This document shows, one piece after another, positions 1 through 12,101 of a stretch of DNA of 39,085 bases. The DNA is taken from contig NW_003128863.1 in NCBI RefSeq assembly GCF_000003605.2, positions 279,327 to 318,411 on the forward strand, written 5' to 3'. A model generated the notes under the pieces. The model searched no databases, had not been told where the DNA came from, and worked only from the letters and a program-made list of their open reading frames with translations. Made by a program: the position numbers and the translations under genes. Source of the DNA: Saccoglossus kowalevskii (Eukaryota > Hemichordata > Enteropneusta > Harrimaniidae). The number at the start of each line of letters is the position of its first letter. The first letter of the stretch is position 1.

Positions 1-2057
1 TGGTGCTGAACGTTGTGTTCGTATTCAAAGTCCACACATATTATTATTATAAATATTATTATTAGACTGATTCTTAATTTACCACTAGGCAATATTAACC
101 ATTCATTTACATTAGCCGATAACGTTGGATTGACTATTTTATTCACGCAGCACTTGCTAATTCATGGCGTTGGTATACTGAAAACAGTCATGTTGTCTCG
201 TCATTATTGAAAGTTCAACACTCGGCCTGTTGTACCGATTACCGTGCAAGTTTGACACGAGTTTGACCGATATTCTCAATATTGGACACAGATTCACGAA
301 ACACATAGTACGCGTGGACTGTTACTTCAAAGATAAAACATTAGTATCACACGAGGACGATAAACATAATTTCAGTGTGTACGGACTGATTATCTTTGTT
401 TACTTGTATTAACGCGCGTTGGTCGTCGTATCACGCAAACAATTTGTGTCGATAAGCACATTAAATTAATGCAACTATTTATTTTATATAATATTTCAAT
501 TCATTAGAGAGAAAATATCCATCATTATTAAGTATGATGGATAGTTTTGTTTACATACAACCCGGATGGTGTGATTCGCTGAAAAAAATCCTGGTAAGGC
601 ATTAGTATTCTTGAATAATCACCAATCCACTGATATTGATCATAATATTGGTTGGTCTATTAAAATATTATTTTTATTTCACAAGTTTCATCTGTCCACC
701 CATGCGTCCGAACCCTATTCTTTGGAATGGATTTACATTTATCCACCAAGCTACACCAATGCTTTATTTAATCAGAGAAGTCGCTGGCGGCCATTTTGTG
801 GAACGATGTAAAATAAGTATAACAAGCGGGGTTTTCGGCAACCGGCTCTTAAAAAATTACTGGGTCAATTCCATCTAAACCTTATATGATGGTAGTACAT
901 AGTGAGTTATTTTTTCATTTTCACTTTCATGTTGAACCTTTCAAGTTGTTTGAATGTTTTTTTGTGCGGAAATCCCTATTGTTAAGTCAGTGTTAAATTA
1001 TTAACGGAAACGGTGTTTTTACAATAATTGTTAAAATTCCCTTTTCATTTACGAATATTCTCTGCATTCAGCTCTTGTGTTCAATGGAATGTATTACCAT
1101 TACAATGATATCATTCTAATCCCCCTAAAACTTATGATATAACAATATTTATAATGTGTATTTTTACAAACAATCCTAATCACCACAGCTGAATAAAATA
1201 ATTACAAATGCCGAAATGAATAATATATATATATATAAGCCAGGAAATGCACATAATACATTTTCAAACAATCAGGAAAGCTTTCTTGAGCCGAGGTGGT
1301 TGAGTCTGTGTTTAAAATTACTGATATTTGTGCAGTGTTTAATACATATGGATGACGTGTTTAATGGCAGAATCTTTTCAGGCTTCAATTGTCTCCGTGG
1401 GACCTTACTCGCAACGTTCGAGCACGCTCCAGTGCGCTGGGCTAAACATTTATTATATACTTCCCGCAATTCGGGTAAATTTAGTCCGTCAAATATTTTC
1501 TATATATATGTCTGATTGCCCTGAAACTACAACTTTAAAGCAAATTGCTGCCACCTAGAATCATATTCGGTGCAAATACGTCACAATTGAAGGAGCACAG
1601 ATAACACGTATATATATAAATATACATTTCTCAAATGTGAAAATTCAAACTATGGACTTGGAGTAGAGACTTGGCTCGATGTTTAAACTAAACAACATCG
1701 AGAGGCAATATCTAAACATTTTTATGAAAACAAGAATACTTGGACTACTTTCACTGCATTAAATATTTGTATTTGATATTCGATTCTGATAAAAGCAACA
1801 CCATGACAGTGCTATGATTTATCATAAACGTATAGCGTTTAATTTAACAGTAAATACAGCTGTATTCTTTGGGTGTAATGAACAATCCAAAACACCGTTT
1901 ATAGCACATAAACAAACCAACATTTGTCACATTGCCTTTTTAAAAAATACAACTACCGGATGTTTGCTGAAATGAGCGCCGTCCGGAGTACACGCTGCTG
2001 CTCAGTTCGTCCATTAGAAACAATTATACTAACATTTTTTTTACATTTGTGTAACAG
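1..2057. other. Upstream flank of gene 1, no supported gene
   Basis: AT-rich sequence upstream of the first recognised exon of gene 1. It should contain, or lead up to, the missing anchor exon, but I find no ATG plus basic tail plus hydrophobic segment ending in a phase-2 GT donor. The only hydrophobic run close to the exon is just upstream of 2058 and looks like a polypyrimidine tract with an AG acceptor. A trace of the GGTCGTCG repeat family occurs near 420-440. Confidence 0.5.
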
Positions 2058-5000
2058 AATGACCGACATACCACCTCTACTCATTGAAAACACTGTTAAC
2101 ATAACTTCACATTTAACAACATTCAACGACACTCCGTCAGCTGCGAATGAAACGGGTGGTAGTCCTGTGGAATTACTGGTAAACAGAACAATCAACTTGA
2201 AGGCTAACATAACTGCCAAGGCTAACATAACTGCCGAGACGAGAGAACGTCTAAAGTACTTGACAGAAACTGATGCTCAACTACGACAGCAGTGGAAACT
2301 TAACCGAGATAAAATTAGCGGCATCAGGTATTTAATGTTGGGTTATACATCTACGGGTCACATCAGTACGTATGTTTCGGAGTCCATATCATGGTGAATA
2401 TTCTGAAATAGCGCTTGCGCACTGACAACAAAGGCATTTTAGTGTGTTGAAGACAACGTTTGAACAATATCGATCAGCTTATCATAAACGCAAATAAAAA
2501 CACCAATGATGAGACATTTTTTTGATAAATAGAATTTGCAATGCTCGGTTATAACTGGATAAATGATACCCGGGTATCTTGCAAATATTCAAACTGTATT
2601 TGATTTAAACATATTGTATATATGTAACGTTAAACGACCCGGCTTGTTTGTGTTCCGAACCACTTATGTATTGTTTACTCCCACAGAAATCGTCTGAAGC
2701 GTATCGGTAAAAATCAGTTTATTTACACGAAGGAAAATACCCATGTTGGCAGAAAGTATTACAATACGTGGAATGGAATGACGAAGATCGATAGCTGCAA
2801 GCGAATGTTACTACCCCAGGTAATAACGTTAATGTGTTTAATATTAATCCAGCACACAATGCGATCAATATCATACATGGACTTAATTAAAGTGGATCGA
2901 CAATACGTCAACAAAAAGAGGAAGCAATTACTTTCTTGTTAGAAAATATGAATAAATTATTCATGAGTTGATACAAAATGGCCATGTCAGTTTTACTGAT
3001 TTGGTTTTGATTATGTGTTCTATATATATATAGAGTTCAAGTTCATTATTGTGTCTGCCCTAGAGTGAGCAATTAAGTAAATTAACCTTTGACTACATTC
3101 CCTGTAGTACATTGTATGAAATGAACAACTAAGTGTGATGCAATCTCGTAGCAAATATTCAAAATATATGCAAAATACATCCCCTACGAAGGTCATTTTT
3201 TCTTTGCTGTATTCTTCTATAACGGCAGTAACCTGTAATGTCACACGTCAATGAGACTTAAAATGATCGCGGCCAACTAGTGGTAATTTTAAAAGAACTT
3301 CAGTTTCTAGATATTTGCCAAGCCAAAGGTTCCAACACATACGTGGCTAAGAGCTAATGAAAAACGGATATTCGAACTTGTTTCCATGGAAACAACGTAA
3401 TCACATTTCGTTTTAAAACTTAAGGAAGTTATTTATTGATTGAGGTCGACTTTGTATATGCCTTCGTTCGACGAGTATGAAATCTAATTCAAATAAAATC
3501 TTAGTATGTGTTTTTTTAAATATGTATTTAATTTATTATTTTTCGTATATATATATTTTTATTATTTATTTGTCATAGATTTTTAAACTCTAGTGGAGTG
3601 TTTCAATTTAGAAAAGCCTAAAAGATAGTTTCACACTATTATATTCGCGGATAGTTCCGTCCTACATTACACCCAGTACAAATTCTATTGGAAGAGACAA
3701 CATTATTTGATCGTGTGCTTTTATTGTGTAATAAAGGATCCACAGAGATATTGGAACGGCTACACTCCCACATCACAATTACAATAATTGTATACGTTTA
3801 CTTTATTGCTTCATAATATATCGCAATTGCTATATCTCCTGTCGTAGGCGTCTCCATTCGCAAACGTGCCGTTATTCAATAAATGTGCCATTGTTGGAAA
3901 TGGCGGAATCCTGCGGAATAGTAGCTGTGGTAAAGAGATTGACCAATACAAGTTTGTAATGAGGTAATGCTTGATCGTTTTTGAGATATTTATTAAAATA
4001 AGAAGGTCGCTTTTCATGGGGGGGGGGTATGCGCTTTGCACTACCACATACCCATTATAAACAATCTGTAGATTATATTGCATTTGAAATGAGGGAGATA
4101 GAGTCAGCTGGCGACGGAGCACCTGCAGGCCATCATAGCCGATGCGTGTGTGACAGATAAATTGGCATGTACAAAGTATTTTAACACCCACCAAATGCAC
4201 TATATACTATATATACATGTACATAGGCACAAGACAGAGCATCTATCTATGATAGCGTATGACGAAATATTCAATTTTAGATTCCAAGAAACACCAGTTC
4301 ATTGTACCTCATTGTTCAAGTTGTTTTGTTCAAGTTCTGTGGTTGGGGTTGGGCAAATCTAGTATATTGATTACCATTTATCTATTTTCAGGTCTAACCT
4401 TCAACCTCTGGGTCACTACACAGTTGACGCTGGACGGAGGACCAACTTGACCAGTATGAATCCCAGTGTTATTAAGGACAGGTACTTTATTTACTTGGTC
4501 AATTTCGTCTTGGTCTCACCTTGACTCCCTCCACCTGTAGAAATAAAAAAAGCATGGCTTCCAACCATGTCGTCTCTTCTGACCTATTATTGTATACATG
4601 TATGTATATAAAAAGTGGTCCCATACTTGCATTGTATTCCAAGTTGCCATAGAAACCTCAGACAACTAATATTAATCACCTGACAAAACTGGACAGTAAT
4701 AGCATTATAAATGAATGACAACATGGACTATTCATAGAAGCTGAATTGTTTAAGTTACGAACATCTAGTTTTGCAAATGCAGGCCCGTCACTCAATGTGG
4801 CTTTGCAAAAAATAATTATGGTTTTCCATGTAATACGAACAATGCAGCATTTCTATTTACTACACTGTTGGTACGCCATCATATTGATGATAAAAGGGCG
4901 GTTGTCATCGCGCCACGCATGAGCGAGACATGATACAAAGATGGCGTCTTTGACTGTTGCGACTGATCAACAAGTATGAGCTAATGCATTGCTAAGCCTT

Positions 5001-7723
5001 AACTATATAATTTCTTCGATGATTGGAAGGGATCATTTGTAGTTATCGAGCACACCAGTATAGGCGACAAAGTCTCAAAGCCAATAGTCTACGATAGTTG
5101 TTTTAAGGAGGTGATCGTTGCATTACGGATATGCAAGATTTGAGTACATGAAAAGTGTGTTCCCCCACAACCCAGTGGCAAACAGGAAATCTCGTGTTAA
5201 TTTGACCGCGACGTGATGTGGTAGATTATTGTTATCACAGATAATGTCTGTCATGATATAGGCACCTATCTATTGGGTTAAATGCTTTCTCAGCGGTCTT
5301 AGTAACTATGAATTGGTTAAATCTTGCAATGTCTCGTGTTTGTACTTGTTGATCTGCGCAAAACCCAACGCCGCCATCTTTGTTACTATGGAATCCATAT
5401 CTCGCGCATGCGTGGCGCTACGACCACCGCCACCTAACCATATTGCCTTTTCTGTGTTTAGGTTTGCTCTGCTACAAAACCCTGATAACATCACAAGTTT
5501 CCTTGATGCATTATCGGAGTATACTGGATATATATTGTGGATTCCAAACAGCAAAATGGTTACGCACGAATTAGCCTTTGATGTTACTACTTTGCTGCAG
5601 CAAAACTCCACGCTGGAAATGCTGCTATCAGACGCAAAATATTTCGGAATACTTAAAAAGTTTTGGAAATCGAAAAAACAGTTATCATCAGGTACAATCT
5701 TAAGTTATTATTACTAACATACAAAATGACTGAACGTCCATCGCTGTACCTACTCTTTTATTTGTTTATGACAATAACCAAAATTAATATTATTATATCA
5801 AATTAATATCCAGAGCTGCGTGCATTCCCTTATGCACACAGGATATATGGCAATTGATTCCCCTTTGAGGTATAGATGCAGGATCATGGGCACTCGAAGT
5901 GAACAATTGACAGTCTTTGTGGAACATGTTCAAAACAATTTAGACATACAGGAATCCGGGACACGCGCCTGAAATCAAATATCCCGAAAGTTTGTTTACG
6001 TTGCTCTATGGTCAACAAGTTGTTGTCCTCAGAACGGCGCGGCGGTTGTGACTTCCTGTCCTGACCTCAAGCACGATCAACTACCTTAGCCTCACAAACT
6101 ACAAAAAACAGACAAGACGTAGTCGCCTCCAGTATATCAAGTGGAATAAACACACACACACATACAGACAAAAAATAAGTAAATGATAAATAAACTTCTC
6201 ACCCTTATCTCAATTATATCCGGGTCGCCAACTTCTAGCCTGGTAGCTTCCAGTGGCATACTGTGAAATACTTTTATTTGATTAATTAATTTGAATTTTA
6301 TTCATTTTCACGTAGGAGGAATAAAAGGCCCGATAGCGCGATTTAATTTTCGCGCAATATAACGAAGGTCACACTTTATTTTGCTCTAATGGTGCATAGA
6401 TTTCAAGCTTTTCTTTTGAATTGTGGACGAAACTAAAAAACGTTCTTACGCATCTTCTCCAAAGGCATTTTAACACTGAAGTAAAAAAAAATCGTTTCGC
6501 TGCCAGCTGACTATCATTGCGATGCAATAACAACCACCACTGCCGTTGCTATTAACGATACCTAACTTTTCAGTGTCAAAGACGCAAAAATAAAATCCTC
6601 GGATAATTAAAAAAATACCCTGGAAAATGCATCAAAATGGCAACAATTGCTGTTTTTAAACATCACGGAAAAATTACGCACTCTGCGATGCCATCTTTGT
6701 TACCATGATCGGAATGCCCCTTGTCACCTAGCACCGGTAGCGTACGTTCTATGACCGTGCTCGGCGACCTACGGTGCCACGGCACTCTATGAATGAGGTA
6801 TTTCCAGGGTCAGGGTTCATCTCATTTTTTACCATCTCGTCTGTAGTTGAATGAAATCTACCTCGTTTCACAATAATTACTCTTCCTATGCGACTTCTTT
6901 CCGATTTTGTCTCACCGGCGTTTGAACGTTTGAGTAGTAGTAAACGCTAAAATAGCCGTTGCGGTAACAACTATTTCACACCACTCATTTCACTCCAAGT
7001 GCCCACGAACTTGCATCTCATTTTCAATAAATTGCGCTCACTAGCGACGTTGGTGAGTATGGTGGGGAGTCGTCCGTCAGTAGCACATATATGCGTTTAC
7101 TGATTTGAATTTTGGATTTCCCGGATACACATCTCAAAGTGAGGCTGGCCGGAAATGGAGTGCAAGCAAGACGTCTGCTTTTGTCATGGCGGCAAATACA
7201 GACACGTCCGTTTGCTGGTACTCGGTCACGTTGTTTGGTACATCCACAAGCACAAAATCACGCCGTTCATGTATATGTTGCACCTCATATCCCGTATGCG
7301 CGCTCATGCTAAAATGCTGTATTTTCGACGGACAACCGGGAAAGTTGTCTACTAGTATGCACAAGGCACAAGTACTGTTCACGGTGTACGGTGGACTCGG
7401 AGTGTTTTTAATGTCTGAAAGTGTCATACAAAGACTGATTCGTGAATTCGTTTCAAATACAAACCCTGTTAACAGTTTCCCTATATTTTACAGGTATGAT
7501 GCTGGTCAGCTTAGGGATAAATGTATACGAGCAAATTCATCTGTACGGGTTTTGGCCGTTCGAGTACGACGCTACAGGGCGTTATTTACCAATGCACTAC
7601 TCCGAAGACTTGGACTGGTCTACCTTCCCTGGCAACCACGACTATTCATTTGAATTCAAAGTGCTGACCAAGCTTCACTCTGACGGCGTTCTCAAGCTAC
7701 ACATCGATAAATGTTCTTTATAA
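2058..7723 (+). CDS. Gene 1: ST8Sia-like sialyltransferase, anchor exon not found
   Basis: Probable Golgi glycosyltransferase (GT29, alpha-2,8-sialyltransferase-like) that would transfer sialic acid from CMP-sialic acid. Exons: 2058-2327, 2687-2819, 3848-3963, 4392-4481, 5462-5691, 7494-7723 (stop TAA 7721-7723); every junction has AG/GT and reading phases join. About 355 aa are visible. The first exon is stem with several N-glycosylation sequons (NIT, NET, NRT). Sialylmotif L spans exons 3848-3963 and 4392-4481 ([21 protein letters not shown], then SNLQPLGHY and NPSVIK). Motif S spans the last junction ([18 protein letters not shown]), followed by motif III (MHYSED), motif VS (HDYSFEF) and a C-terminal Cys. 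Oddities: the invariant motif S cysteine is Tyr (NVYEQIH), and stem exons 2 and 3 of the sister genes are one exon here. The anchor exon may lie upstream of the window. A less likely alternative is that the first exon extends up to an ATG near 1960 with only a short hydrophobic run. The family call is firm, activity uncertain. Confidence 0.9.
2200..2235 (+). repeat. Exact 18-bp tandem duplication inside gene 1 stem exon
   Basis: AAGGCTAACATAACTGCC occurs twice back to back, coding KANITA twice. Each unit adds an N-glycosylation sequon (NIT) to the stem without breaking the frame. The corresponding stem exons of genes 2-4 do not show this duplication. Confidence 0.95.
4891..5433. mobile_element. 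Inverted-repeat element in gene 1 intron (long member of the GGCGG family)
   Basis: The left end (GGGCGGTTGTCATCGCGCC, then ACGCATGAGCGAGA) matches the reverse complement of the right end (near 5401-5433, ...GCATGCGTGGCGCTACGACC) over about 32 bp with few mismatches. Inside both ends there is a further inverted match around CAAAGATGGCG. No coding capacity is seen. The right end stops about 30 bp before the AG acceptor of the exon that starts at 5462. A non-autonomous DNA element is the likely nature. Confidence 0.7.
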
Positions 7724-8190
7724 TATCGAAGATTGTTTATTTCTAAAACTTATCAACAGTATTACTGTTCAAGTATCGTGTAGACATGCATTGACTGTGC
7801 TGATGCCACGACATCCATGCGTTCAATAATTACACTCTACAAATGCTTTGTATCAAACCCAAACTTGGATGCAGTTATAGTATGAAAGATCTGATTGGCC
7901 GATATATCGTTGCGAGCGGGAGAGCCATACGACTTGTTTCTGTCACATTCCAAGCACTGGCGGCGCTCTCACTTCCGTTCCATTCATCTGCATTTTCACC
8001 ACTGCCACATCGTGTTTGCATATCGAAGCATAATAACATAATCAAAGACGTTTCGAAGTATCTTCGAGTCGCGCAATAATTTTGAAAATCACTTTTCCTT
8101 TCTTGTACGTAAACTTCGAATACGCATTCCCCTAATCATCCGAATCTCGCCGCTGCCATTTCGCGACATTAGTGTAAGGAATTTTTATCA

Positions 8191-8196
8191 AATAAA
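8191..8196 (+). promoter_or_regulatory. Candidate polyadenylation signal for gene 1
   Basis: AATAAA about 470 nt past the gene 1 stop. It is the first canonical hexamer noticed on this strand; a chance match is possible in AT-rich DNA. Confidence 0.3.
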
Positions 8197-10982
8197 GCAC
8201 ACTTATTTTAGCCAAACACCACACTTTGGACAGAATAGGTCTCATACAAGAGATATTGCCTAAACACACTTTCTGTTGGGCTTGCGAAAACTAAACTGTT
8301 TCATTTGTTATCACATGGCGAGAAATGCTATTGCGATGATTAATAGTTACTAGTTATATGCGCCGTACTCGACTTTCGTAAGCTACGCTGGGAACAAGCG
8401 AAGGACACAGTGGACACGTGATTACAGAATACTAGTCTCGTGACTTGCTCGCTTTCAACCAGATCTCGGCGGCTATTTGGCCGTTCACCGTGCTATTTTG
8501 AAATGAAAATAAATCTTGTTTTTATTTATCGATTATACTAATTGTTTTTTGTGAAATTTATGTCATTTGAAATCTATTTCAATAGAGGGGTTGTTTTGTT
8601 TGTTGTATGAGGGCTCGTCACGGTCAATCTGTGCAGATATTAACATTTTAATGATGCTTTAAAAAGCATGCAACGTTGTCACGCTCGCAGCAAACACGTC
8701 AAACACTTGCCAGTATTTGATTCTACGCCCGATCTTACATAATAAGCTAGTCATGTGATATTAAAGTTGCGACTCATAACAAGAACATCCCATAAAATCG
8801 CGATTATCTTCTCAGCCTTGTTTGAAACATTTGCGCGTAATCCCGGCACAGGTCGTTCATCGTTTGTTATTCGTTTACTCCAACCTCCGTCACGGTAAAT
8901 TCAATTCTCAAATATTAGTAAACTTCGATTTGAGGTCTGCCCAAGTACTAGAATTGGGGCTCAATTTCTCACGTTACTATACCTTAAGCAAAACCGTTGT
9001 TCTTGTCGGTTTATATGGATGTAAACATTGAAGTCATGCAGTCCATGTTTTTCATCAAAAAACAAGTTAGCTATGTGTGTGACGTCAGTGTAGAGAAACA
9101 GCCTGAGTTGTACGGCGGGCATTTTGTGTTGATTTCGCTAGGAATCGGTTGATATTTTCCCATTTCTATTATTTTATATTCCCTCTAAGAAGGTATTACG
9201 GAATATGCATGTTGTTTCCGAGACGTGGGTGTTTTAGCTTATAATGTTACAAGTAACTATGGTTTCTGTAAATATTTATCACACGTGACAGTTAACTTGA
9301 ATGTTTACGTCGTATGATAAATTTATGTGAAATATATAAAATACAAAACTATGCATAATATGGCGTATTTGGAAAATACACGTGAACTCACGGATTTCGA
9401 TGTAAAATATTGCCTACTGTGGCAGAGAGGCGCCAGCAACGACAATAATCTGTCTATAATGCTACTCCCATTCAAAGACATTATATTATGTGCATATTGT
9501 TTTTAGAAGATTTGTTCACAGGTATTGGGCAGTTTGTTTTATAGTTTGTGTGTTGCTTGTTTAGAGATGGCAAATCATCTTGTAAGACGTGCCCTAGATC
9601 GTCGTTAACATCTTCACAATAATGCATCAAGATAATTAATTAAGTAAGTTACGTCATCACAGGTCTGAGGTTGAACATACAATAGTAATTTCGTGTTATT
9701 TTGTATAGCTGGTGAAGACTTTCGTTTTTAACTAAACACAATCGTCAGTCGATGGACATTTTGACGGCCGTAAAAAATTACAGCTTGCTAAACAGATGTC
9801 ATAATAATGTTAACGCTTTCCGTGAAAATATACACATTTAGTAATGAGGGCGAAGAGAAGATGCTTGATTTGAGATGGGCGCATATACTCGTGAAGGTGT
9901 AATGTGAGACCATGGTAAAACTGTGAGATGTATATGGGACGTTGGATGGTACGCGTACATTAAATATATAATTATTAGTAACGATGTATCCGGGATATTC
10001 CAAATTTAACAGTGATTTACCTGTGTACGTTGGGAAAAGTGTTATTTGTTTTTCCTTATTGGTTATTGTGCTGGCTATGTTTCAGTGGTTTGGCCGCAAC
10101 CTGCAAGGCTTCCAGTCACATGCGGAGACAAACGCAATTGCATCACTCTTTCCCCGGACACGTATTTTTTCATTGTCTTTTACTGCAGTTGCATAAATAT
10201 TCAATAGGTTCGTGAAGGAATTTGAAAAATTATCAGAGTAAGGGAAAAACACTTCTGTTTCCTAGATAAATGAATATTTGCTAAATTAATTATTTTGTCT
10301 TCGGCTTCGAATGTTTGATCTATGGATGTTAAACAATAACGTGTATGTGTGTTTAATTTTGTGAGCGAATCTCACTTTCTCGAAGGCGTGCGCCTCCAGC
10401 GACGATATGCTTACTCGGATAACGCGGAAGTTATGATATTACGTTTTTACAAAGCGAGCTGTAATATAGAAGACTAAATGCATTGGAAATGTATTCCGTT
10501 CTGTGGATCTCTATTACAGGTGGGCCCAGACTGGTGTCAAGTTTAGATCCCTGCAAATAAAATTAAACTACAGCAGTTTTATTGCGAAAAACAATGGAAT
10601 AGAAGTATTTAAATTGAGGCTTCATAGTTCTCACCTTTTACTTCAGAAGACTATGAACATGGTGTGACCGGTGAAACCGCTTGCACTTTTGTGTTTTGTC
10701 ACAGACAAGGCAGACGAACTGGAAAAAATCGTCTCATGTTTTGCGCATAAAAACTTAAACTAAGCAATACTGATACAAGTAACGCCCGATGATACCGTAC
10801 TACATCTCATATTGATGTCCCAAAGCGTCTGAATTGTATTATAAGAAACGAATTACGTTTTGTTTACAAGATATATATCATTATGGCAATCAGGGATAGG
10901 TTAACTGCCAGTTAAAACGCGCTTAACGCTATATTGAAATTGGAAAGTGGCTGTCACGACAGGACCTGAATCTGAATCCATG

Positions 10983-11222
10983 TTTATAGTAACCGTGTAT
11001 TGAGTTGGATATATAGCGTACTTTCTTAATTACGCCCGCCTGCATATCACTGCCTCGAGGGACATGCCAGGAGTACACACATAGCAAACATAGTATGATT
11101 CAGTTCAAGGTCAAGTCTAGAGGTGGGTGTGCTTTGTGTAGTTCAGACGTTGTACTTCTCGGTGGATTTTACTGCAGTTAACGGCAGTGATTAGCTTTAT
11201 GTTATGAAGTGTATTTTGTTTG
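10983..11222. repeat. Dispersed repeat, copy A
   Basis: Starts TTATAGTAACCGTG, continues with GAGTTGGAT, an AGTATGATTCAG block, then TTCAGACGTTGTACTT and a GTTAACGGCAG block. The same blocks recur in the same order in copy C at 11750-12006. No coding potential was recognised. Confidence 0.75.
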
Positions 11223-11234
11223 GGCAAATGGATT

Positions 11235-11328
11235 ACACAATATAGCAAACGTAGTATGATTCAGCTGAAGGGGATGTCTATAGGTAGGTGTGCTTTTTTT
11301 AGTTCAGACGTATAAAACAGTGGATACA
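11235..11328. repeat. Dispersed repeat, partial copy B
   Basis: Carries only the middle block (ACACAATATAGCAAACGTAG, TATGATTCAG, AGTTCAGACG), followed directly by TATAAAACAGTGGATA. In copy C the same TATAAAACAGTGGATA lies about 150 bp further on, so B looks like an internally deleted copy adjacent to A. Confidence 0.7.
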
Positions 11329-11402
11329 TATGTGTGCTACATGTGCTACAAAGCAAGTGCGGTTGCTAGAAATTAACATGGAAGGTACTAACGGTGAAAT
11401 TA

Positions 11403-11570
11403 ACTACTGGTGGTCCGAGTCGCCGGGCCGAGTCGTCGGTCGCGCAGCCCGTGTTCGAATTTCATGTAAACAAACTAATTGAATGTATTTTACATGCGTT
11501 GTATATACTAGTAGTACGTCGCTATGAGTCCCGTATCGAACAGGACGCGGCGCGAAAACCACCAACCTTT
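11403..11570. mobile_element. GGCGG-family inverted-repeat element, diverged copy
   Basis: Contains GGTCGCGCAGCCCGTGTTCG and AATTTCATGTAAACAAAC on the left, and GTCGCTATGAGTCCCGTATC and GACGCGGCGCGAAAACCACC on the right. These blocks are shared with the copy at 31814-31938. The left end carries an extra, slightly altered GAGTCGCCGGGCC segment. Confidence 0.6.
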
Positions 11571-11749
11571 AATATGTAAACGTCGTGGGCGTATTCAAGA
11601 TGACACCGTGCCGATGCATGTACTCATTGACATTACTTACTTCCGTAATCACGGAATCGCAAAGGCATATGGGAAACATTAACGTCACGTTTGCATTCAT
11701 CCTGTTAAGAATATGCTAATTATGTATTTGCGCTGACTACAGTCTTTCT

Positions 11750-12101
11750 TTATAGTAACCGTGCCTTGAGTTGGATCGCGTACGTACTTTCTTTATTACC
11801 CGGACACGTCCGTCTGTGTATCAATGCCCCAGGGGCACGCCGGAGGGCGACAGGAGTACACAATATAGCAAACGCTAGTATGATTCAGCTCAAGGTGATG
11901 TCTAGAGGTAGGTGTGTGTTTTTTTAGTTCAGACGTTGTACTTCCCGGTGGATTTTACTGTAGTTAACGGCAGCGATTACCTTTATTCTATGAAGTGTGT
12001 TTTGTGGATGGATTTGCCGATTATTGGCTGTGGTCCAGCACAACAACCACTGCGATAGGCTACACCGAGCTATTTCTACATAACGTATAAAACAGTGGAT
12101 A
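11750..12101. repeat. Dispersed repeat, fullest copy C
   Basis: Repeats the blocks of copy A in order (TTATAGTAACCGTG, GAGTTGGAT, AGTATGATTCAG, TTCAGACGTTGTACTT, GTTAACGGCAG, TATGAAGTGT) and ends with TATAAAACAGTGGATA as in copy B. This suggests a unit of about 350 bp. Confidence 0.7.

Noticed and set aside
1924-2057. Open frame extending gene 1 upstream with a hydrophobic run (TIILTFFLHLC) as a possible anchor
   Set aside because: The run is only about 11 residues, and the DNA is a T-rich tract ending in AACAG, a good acceptor in the same phase as exon 2 of the sister genes.
9984-10196. Hydrophobic small open frame between genes 1 and 2
   Set aside because: It has a plausible membrane segment but no basic tail pattern, no phase-2 donor and no downstream exons that fit the sialyltransferase plan.
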